Part shown: in pieces, positions 58,789 through 64,000 of the stretch | Position numbering within the stretch: position 1 is the stretch's first letter | Layout of the letters: each line of letters opens with the position of its first letter | DNA from: Spinellus fusiger | Lineage: Eukaryota > Mucoromycota > Mucoromycetes > Mucorales > Phycomycetaceae | Assembly (NCBI GenBank): GCA_025094145.1 | Contig: JALLLS010000082.1 | Location: forward strand, 89,164 to 153,163 | DNA length: 64,000 bases | Direction: 5' to 3' | Made by a program: the position numbers and the translations under genes | Notes under the pieces: model-generated | Seen by the model: only the letters and a program-made list of their open reading frames with translations | Database searches by the model: none | What the model was told of the DNA's origin: nothing

Positions 58789-60581
58789 TTATGATGTTAG
58801 GGCTTGGGGGGAGAGCGGAGCCTTTGCTGAAGGAAGATCAATGTCCATTTCAGCTGTGAATTGCTGTAAGAGTCTATTGCCATCAGCTGGTAGCTTGCTC
58901 ATTGAGGCTGCTGATGGGTGTGTTGAGCGGGAACGCCAACGCCGCCATAGAGTGCAAAGACTCCTGCAGCAACAGACGCTGTATCCTCACTTCTCCTCCG
59001 ATCTCTCCTCTACCACCCATTCTTAACCCGTTTAGCAAAGCCAGAAGCTGCTAGTGTAGTTGCTGTATTTGTGTCCTCAGGATTGTCCGAGTTGCTCTAA
59101 GTATCCCTCGTTGGATTTCGAATCGCCACAGGATGACGGTTATCTTTTTGGTGTCCTGGTTTCCTTGCTGACTCTATGGCCTTTTGGATGTCTATTCATA
59201 ATTCTCATTTTACCATCATTTCCACTCATTTTCATTATTTTCCCCTCATTTCGAGGTTTTATACTCTCTTTTCTTTCTGTTTCCCATTCATTTGCATTAT
59301 TTTTTTCACTTTTGTATTTGAAGTGTTTATATGTTTATTCTTATTTTTTCCAAAAGTTCTCATAGGGTGGCTGATATGCCCAATGCGCGAATAGCAAACC
59401 ACACCCAAAAAATAAAAAAATACTTTGAACTGTAAGAGTCTATTGGCGGAGGAAAGAACAAGAGAAGAGGTGAAGGGTTGGTTCTGGAAAACATTGAGCC
59501 AATGATGGCACCAGATAGAGAGCAAGAAACTGCTGAAGATGGTGACAGAGGGAGAGCAAGAGCAGGAACTTGGCAGGGAAAGTGAGAAGAAGGCCTCTCG
59601 AAGGCTGGGCAGTTTCAGGGTAGTGTTGAAATGCGTGAGCCAGCACGAAGACCAGACCGAGAACTTGATGGGGCATAGAAAGAGGAAATGTTCCAATGTA
59701 TCCTCCTCAATATTGCATATAGGGCATATTGGTGTAGGGAAAAGGAGAGGCATAATGGTATGGAGAAGAGAGCGAAATGGGAGCTTCTTGTGGACGATAC
59801 AGAACCATAGGGTGCGGACTTGGTGGTGAATTGGGAAGGCCCAGAAAGAACGCCACTGCTTGGTGTTTAGTGGGGGGTCATAGGTGGGAAGAGGGTGGGT
59901 TTTGGTGGAGCATAGGCGGCGGAAGGAGCAAGAAGACAGACAAGACCATGAGAGAGGGGCAATGAGACTTGACAGGAAAGGAAGTGGATCCACACTGTCA
60001 CCCGAGACGGGGGGAAGATCTGGATGAAGGTGGTATATTTGCTTGGGAGGGAAAGTGGTGCAAAGAAGGAAAGGATGTAGGAAACAAGAGTGTGTGTTGA
60101 GTTGCCGGAAAAACTTGCGTATGATGTATGGCGATCTTAGTATCTCTGTTGGGAGCCGTCTGCGCAGTAACCCTGATGCCGTATCAGTGATAAAGGCGTC
60201 GGATACCAGAAGGTGGCGCCATGAACGAGGGAAGAGGGTGGAGGATGGGACTGGGGTGCATGTAAAGGACAGCGGAAGGGTGAGACATGTTGGAATATTC
60301 GGAACGGCAGAAAGAAAGTTGTGGGGCATAGTGTCAATGGCAGCAAAGATATTGTGGAAGGCGCTGTCCATATGGCGATAGGTGGTGGGTCGAAGGTCGG
60401 GGCATAGGAGGATGAGGTGGGGGTTGGTGTTGGGGGTTGCTTGCTGAAGAGAGAAAGACAACCAAGGAGGAACCAAACCGGACGGCGAGGAAGAGGACAT
60501 CATAGGTGCTAGCCACCGAAGCTGCAGGGCTGCTTGCTGAAGGCCAGGATCCAGGATACCTAGACCACCTCTGCGGAGAGG
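58789..60581 (-). pseudogene. C-terminal part of LINE ORF2, split by a SINE-like insertion
   Basis: Reading from the truncation point: RRGGLGILDPGLQQAALQLR W, matching GGLGVLDPSTQQASLQFRW of the neighbouring LINE. A zinc finger CPICNIEEDTLEHFLFLCPI KFSVW and SSANRLLQ follow, then the insertion at 59429-58880. Skipping the insertion and one copy of its 16-bp duplication, the frame continues without a break QFTAEMDIDLPSAKAPLSPQ ALTS to the stop at 58789. The ORF had no other lesion when it was interrupted, so this LINE was young at the time. Confidence 0.85.
58864..59445 (+). mobile_element. SINE-like retroposon, copy B, inserted in a LINE
   Basis: Body 58880-59429, flanked by the 16-bp direct repeat CTGTAAGAGTCTATTG at 58864-58879 and 59430-59445. 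It starts CCATCAGCTGGTAGCTTGCT like copy A at 49413, and ends in an A-rich tail (CACCCAAAAAATAAAAAAAT) plus ACTTTGAA. It has no credible open frame. TTTCGAATCGCC near 59117 resembles a Pol III box B core. The empty site is recovered exactly by removing the body and one repeat, restoring the LINE reading frame. It is probably mobilised in trans by a LINE. Confidence 0.85.
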
Positions 60582-60595
60582 GAAAATGTATAAGA

Positions 60596-61903
60596 ATTAA
60601 TAAAAACGGCCACTTAAATCAATAAAATTAAAAACAAGCAACTATCACTAAATATTATGTAAATAAAAATATGTTAGAGGGTAGATACCGTTGTAAATGA
60701 GAGACAATATCTGTCCTGATTTCCAGAAAACTCGCCTTAGTGAATCACTTGGTTTACGTATCAGATGTAACAGGTAGCTAATCTTTAAGATCTAAGAAAA
60801 TAATATATAAGCAAACAAATCATTAAACATCTACAACTTTAAGAAATACAACTATTTTTCTAAGTACCTCTTTTGTCTCAGGATTTCAAACAATAAGTAA
60901 CCAATTCACAAGTATAGTATATTTCAGAATGAAAAAAATTAGTGATTTATCTTCAGTATTCTTAATGAAGACTGTACAGGCAACAATATTTCTTTTGGGT
61001 ATTATTTACCATTTGTGAACGTTCTATTTGTGAAAAAGAAAGTGTTTTGATGGATTTTTTTTACAGTACTATAAGAACAGATTGCTCCAGGATCATATAC
61101 AATTTTGCTCAAGTACAGTTAACCTGAGACCTGCTACAAGTTTTTATCCTATACCTGTCTATAGGTTTTGGGTTTAAAACTTATAATATCTTAGTATTGC
61201 ATGTTCTTTTTTGTTTATTCCCACCTCTCAGTCTCATCTTTCTTTGACAAAATAGAGTAATTTTTGACAAATTCATACTTATCACTAAGCTCACACTATT
61301 TATCGTTATGGTTTACTTAAAATTATTCCCCCAGAAAAAGATAACGTCAAACTCTTTCACTCTCTTATTCCATTATGCGTCAGGTTGTGTTTTTTTTCCA
61401 CTTCTTAAAGTATTTGAGGCAATTATTTTTGATAATGATCATGTAACTGACTCAATCTTCATGTAAAAACAAGCGCCCCACTATAGTATTATATCTGACA
61501 AGCTGTGTTTCAGCCTGTATTGTCAACGAAAAAGTCTTTTCACCACTGTATTAAGACAAAATAATAATCTGTGTCACCATCTTATTTTAGTCCTCATCCT
61601 AATAGGCTGTCATTGTAAGAAATAAATAAGATATTTGATCTATCACCATGTTTCTTCTATCTCTATTCTATTCGTTAATTTGGACAATCTCATAATGTTT
61701 AAATAAAGAGCATTGAAACTAACAGTAGTCTTGGTACTCAACAATAGTTTTGGTCTAGTTTTTACAATGTTTATTTTAAAAAACAGACGAACTCTAATAA
61801 TCAATATTAAATTCTCTCATCAAGAGAGTATGTGTATGTAAACAAAATAAATTAAATTAAAGATAATGGAGGCAGGGAAATAAATATTGAGGCAAAGGAA
61901 TGC
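60596..61903. other. AT-rich intergenic stretch
   Basis: Nothing supportable on either strand; 3' flank of the small secreted-protein gene at the right end. Confidence 0.55.
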
Positions 61904-62359
61904 TTAAGCCCAGTTCCACCAGACCTTGACACGACCTTGAGCTTGGTCAGCAATGTGGCTGAAGGCGGCAGGGCTGAGATCAAGAGCTCCGTATGCGCAT
62001 CCAGGGCATGTGTCAGTCTGAGAAGTAGGAAAGAGATAAGTAGACATTCAATAGGAGATGTATTTCTATCAACTTACAATCTTGACTTGGACGAATCCCT
62101 TGGGGCCCCACACGTTGACGTACTTGCCACACTTGGGGTTCTTGTTGGGGTTGGCACCGTTGGCCATCTGCTGCCAGTTCACAGCAACAATCAACTCAGA
62201 GTCCTGGTGGAGCTGACCGCAAGAGCCAAGACCAACACCGGGGTTGTAGTAGGTGGCATCACCATAGATGTTACCACGCTCCTCAACAGCACCAGCAGAG
62301 GCTAATTGAGCAGCAGAAGCAAGGAAGAAGATGGAGGCAATGCGGGCAATGGCAGACAT
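61904..62359 (-). CDS. Small secreted double-psi-beta-barrel (expansin/RlpA-like) protein, 2 exons
   Basis: Exons 62359-62078 and 62017-61904 total 396 nt, 131 residues. A signal peptide (MSAIARIASIFFLASAAQLASA) is followed by a single double-psi beta-barrel domain: GDATYYNPGVGLGSCGQLHQ DSELIVAVN, CGKYVNVWGPKGFVQVKI, then TDTCPGCAYGALDLSPAAFS HIA and a final VKVWWNWA. The GSCG...HxD and TDxCPGCxxGALDLSPAAF blocks are typical of fungal secreted expansin-like/barwin-like proteins; some relatives inhibit proteases or bind cell walls. No expansin C-terminal module is present. Four cysteines can form two disulphides. Codon use is clearly GC-biased at third positions compared with its surroundings, which suggests strong expression. 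Confidence 0.92.
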
Positions 62360-62415
62360 GTTTATAGAGAAGATGATGTTGGTTGATGATGGAAGATGTT
62401 GTCTGAAATCGATGC

Positions 62416-62424
62416 TTATATACT
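62416..62424 (-). promoter_or_regulatory. TATA box of the secreted-protein gene
   Basis: The minus strand reads GGGAGTATATAAGCATCG; TATATAAG lies about 55-65 bases upstream of the ATG at 62359, a spacing that allows a normal core promoter with a short 5' UTR. Fits with the strongly biased codon use of the gene. Confidence 0.6.
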
Positions 62425-62439
62425 CCCTGTCTCTTATCG

Positions 62440-64000
62440 GTGTGTTAAACTGGCTAACATGAGTAGACCAAACACATAGAGCCGTCTTTTGATTGGTATT
62501 CTTATATCAATATAGCAAATAGTGGACAATCTTAATATATTTCCATAATTGAATATAAATAAAGTAAACCAAAGTAGTCAAGGGAAATAATATAAATTTG
62601 ACAATATAAGCTTTGATGTTTTGTGTAAAAGTAACACAGTTCATTTGCTGGGCTTAATTTGGTTATGTATTCAATACAAAAGTACACAGAAAACTAGATA
62701 GAGGCTTGACAATAAAAATGACTTTGAAACCTGTATTGATAATTAATATTACTTACATCTTTCTTTGTGATTCTAATTAATCTTGGAATTAATAAAGTGA
62801 CCTGACTAAGTTGAGGTTTTGTTATTGTTCTGACTAACAAGATACTCATAGAGGTTAACTTTCTCTGTTTAAATGATATTCCAATTTTTTAATTAACGCA
62901 TTGATAATGAGCAATATAATCAAGTTCGAGAAATACCGAGATATGGATAAGAGACAATTATATAAACATCAACATGAGTCAATATTATAGTTCAGATGTT
63001 GTATTTGACAGAAAAATACCAAACTCACTATTAAGGCAAGTAGAGTATACTGCCATTACCTATAATCAAAGTTAGTTATTCAGCAACAGTTTATTATTTA
63101 ACTATCTGAAGATAAGATTCAAAGTGCAATAGGGTGATTATAAGTAATGAAACAAAATAAACCAGCATATTGTTATAAAATAGACTATACAACAGGTAAA
63201 AGCTAACTCTTTCGCACAGACATAATAGCATCAGTATAGAGTACAATCAACTAAAAGATTCACTCTAATACTATAGACTTATTATATAACTTTAATATTA
63301 ATTTCATATAAAAAAGTTCATATAAAAAAGTTCATATAAAAAAGTTCATATAAAAAAGACAGTCTTCTCTAAATACCCCAAATAACGTGGAAAAAAGTCA
63401 CTGTCTATTAATCAAAAGTAGATAAGAAAAGCTTTAAAATGTTGAAAATATTATGAATATCAGCTATGAGATTTATTTCTTACAGGGAGCTTTCTAAACT
63501 ATACTATAGTAGAGTAGTATGATTGGTGAAAGACATTAATTTTGCTAAATAGGTTTGATAAATTCTTTTATTGATCAGTAAGTAGCTAATAGCCCCAAGT
63601 CAAACAAAATTAGTTCTTTCTATTTCATATAAATACTGATGTCCTTTTGAAATCTTTTAGGGCTTTTACAAGACATAAAGCATATTGCTTTCACAATATG
63701 TGCTTAGACAACAGTAGCTAAAGTAATGCATTATTAGTAGGATTTTAACCTCGGTTTAATTTATGGGCAATAGATTATTATAAATTGGGCATTTTGGCTT
63801 TGTGGTGTTTTAATAAAGGAGATATTATCTCACATGTCTCATATTTCAAAGAAAGAAATATAGTTCTCTGTGTATCTATAACCACAAATATAAATAAAAA
63901 GTATTGACAAGTGGACTGAGAAATATAATTTTAAATTCAGTCCTCTCTGGACACGTAGCTGTGTTCTGAAATGGAAAAAAAAAGGCATTGACTAAGTGCC
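62440..64000. other. AT-rich stretch to the right edge
   Basis: 5' flank of the secreted-protein gene, then DNA with no supported gene on either strand. It contains the 14-bp tandem repeat at 63303-63358. Confidence 0.5.
63303..63358. repeat. Four perfect 14-bp tandem repeats
   Basis: Unit TTCATATAAAAAAG repeated four times without a mismatch (63303-63316, 63317-63330, 63331-63344, 63345-63358). Perfect identity implies recent slippage or expansion. Confidence 0.95.

Larger units (their letters stand above)
58682..60595 (-). mobile_element. 5'-truncated LINE on the minus strand with target-site duplication
   Basis: The body (60583-58694, interrupted by a later insertion) ends at its 3' side in a T run on the plus strand (58694-58700). 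It is flanked by the 12-bp direct repeat AAATGTATAAGA at 58682-58693 and 60584-60595. Only the last third of ORF2 is present, so reverse transcription stopped early. It is related to, but distinct from, the LINE at 53354-58633 and lies tail to tail with it, about 50 bp apart. Confidence 0.85.

Noticed and set aside
59539..60381. Plus-strand frames of 60-112 codons
   Set aside because: They are complementary to the minus-strand LINE ORF2 fragment, which carries the recognisable zinc-finger motif.
1..64000. CRISPR array, prophage, bacterial operon or plasmid origin
   Set aside because: All supported genes are eukaryotic with introns. The tandem repeats present are simple microsatellites without spacers.

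Overview
The window looks like nuclear DNA of an early-diverging filamentous fungus, most likely Mucoromycota (Mucorales-like). It is AT-rich. Genes carry many short introns with GTAAGT/GTATGT-type donors and TAG/CAG acceptors. The gene set is typical of fungi (SEA4/MIOS, a fungal EF-hand MscS channel, Per1, a PCL-type cyclin, Yth1 with a zinc knuckle), and the repeats (Tc1/mariner, LINE, Helitron, TnpB/Fanzor-like fragments) are those common in this phylum. I could run no database search; calls rest on reading translations, motifs and splice sites by eye.

Layout. 1-332: 5' end of an unidentified minus-strand gene that runs off the window. 1870-3218: a Tc1/mariner element with perfect inverted repeats and a damaged transposase. 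5083-18948: a compact cluster of five minus-strand genes: a senescence/spartin-domain protein (5 exons, one probable GC-AG intron), the GATOR2/SEA subunit MIOS/Sea4 (about 17 exons), an EF-hand mechanosensitive channel (8 exons, one of only 16 nt), a Per1/PGAP3-like GPI-lipid remodelling protein (single exon), and an FAD-dependent amine-oxidase-type protein (4 exons, one of 25 nt). 18949-31744: a gene desert with at least three decayed Tc1-type transposase fragments (23.3-25.3 kb). 31745-37334: a second gene group: Yth1/CPSF30 (plus), a PCL-type cyclin (plus) and a forkhead factor (minus). 38483-41618: a very large inverted repeat whose arms match except for one 79-bp indel. 41820-42815: prohibitin-2. 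43-53 kb: a transposon graveyard holding two TnpB/Fanzor-like fragments, an older Tc1 relic split by a younger Tc1-type element, another Tc1 relic, a short retroposon copy and a Helitron fragment. 53354-60595: a stack of retroelements: a full-length two-ORF LINE with a 15-bp target-site duplication but several frameshifts, a 5'-truncated LINE on the other strand with a 12-bp duplication, and inside it a SINE-like retroposon with a 16-bp duplication. 61904-62359: a small secreted double-psi-beta-barrel (expansin/RlpA-like) protein. The rest is AT-rich DNA with no gene I can support.

The host genes are unrelated housekeeping functions (TORC1 nutrient signalling, osmotic/Ca2+ sensing, GPI-anchor lipid remodelling, mRNA 3'-end processing, Pho85-type CDK control, mitochondrial scaffolding, cell-wall-associated secretion). 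I see no operon-like or pathway cluster. For nearly every multi-exon gene the inferred exon lengths sum to a multiple of three and each junction keeps frame, which supports the models. The exceptions are two junctions in MIOS. The most unusual content is in the repeats: the inverted repeat, the SINE-like family defined by two copies, and the TnpB/Fanzor-like and Helitron relics lying side by side.
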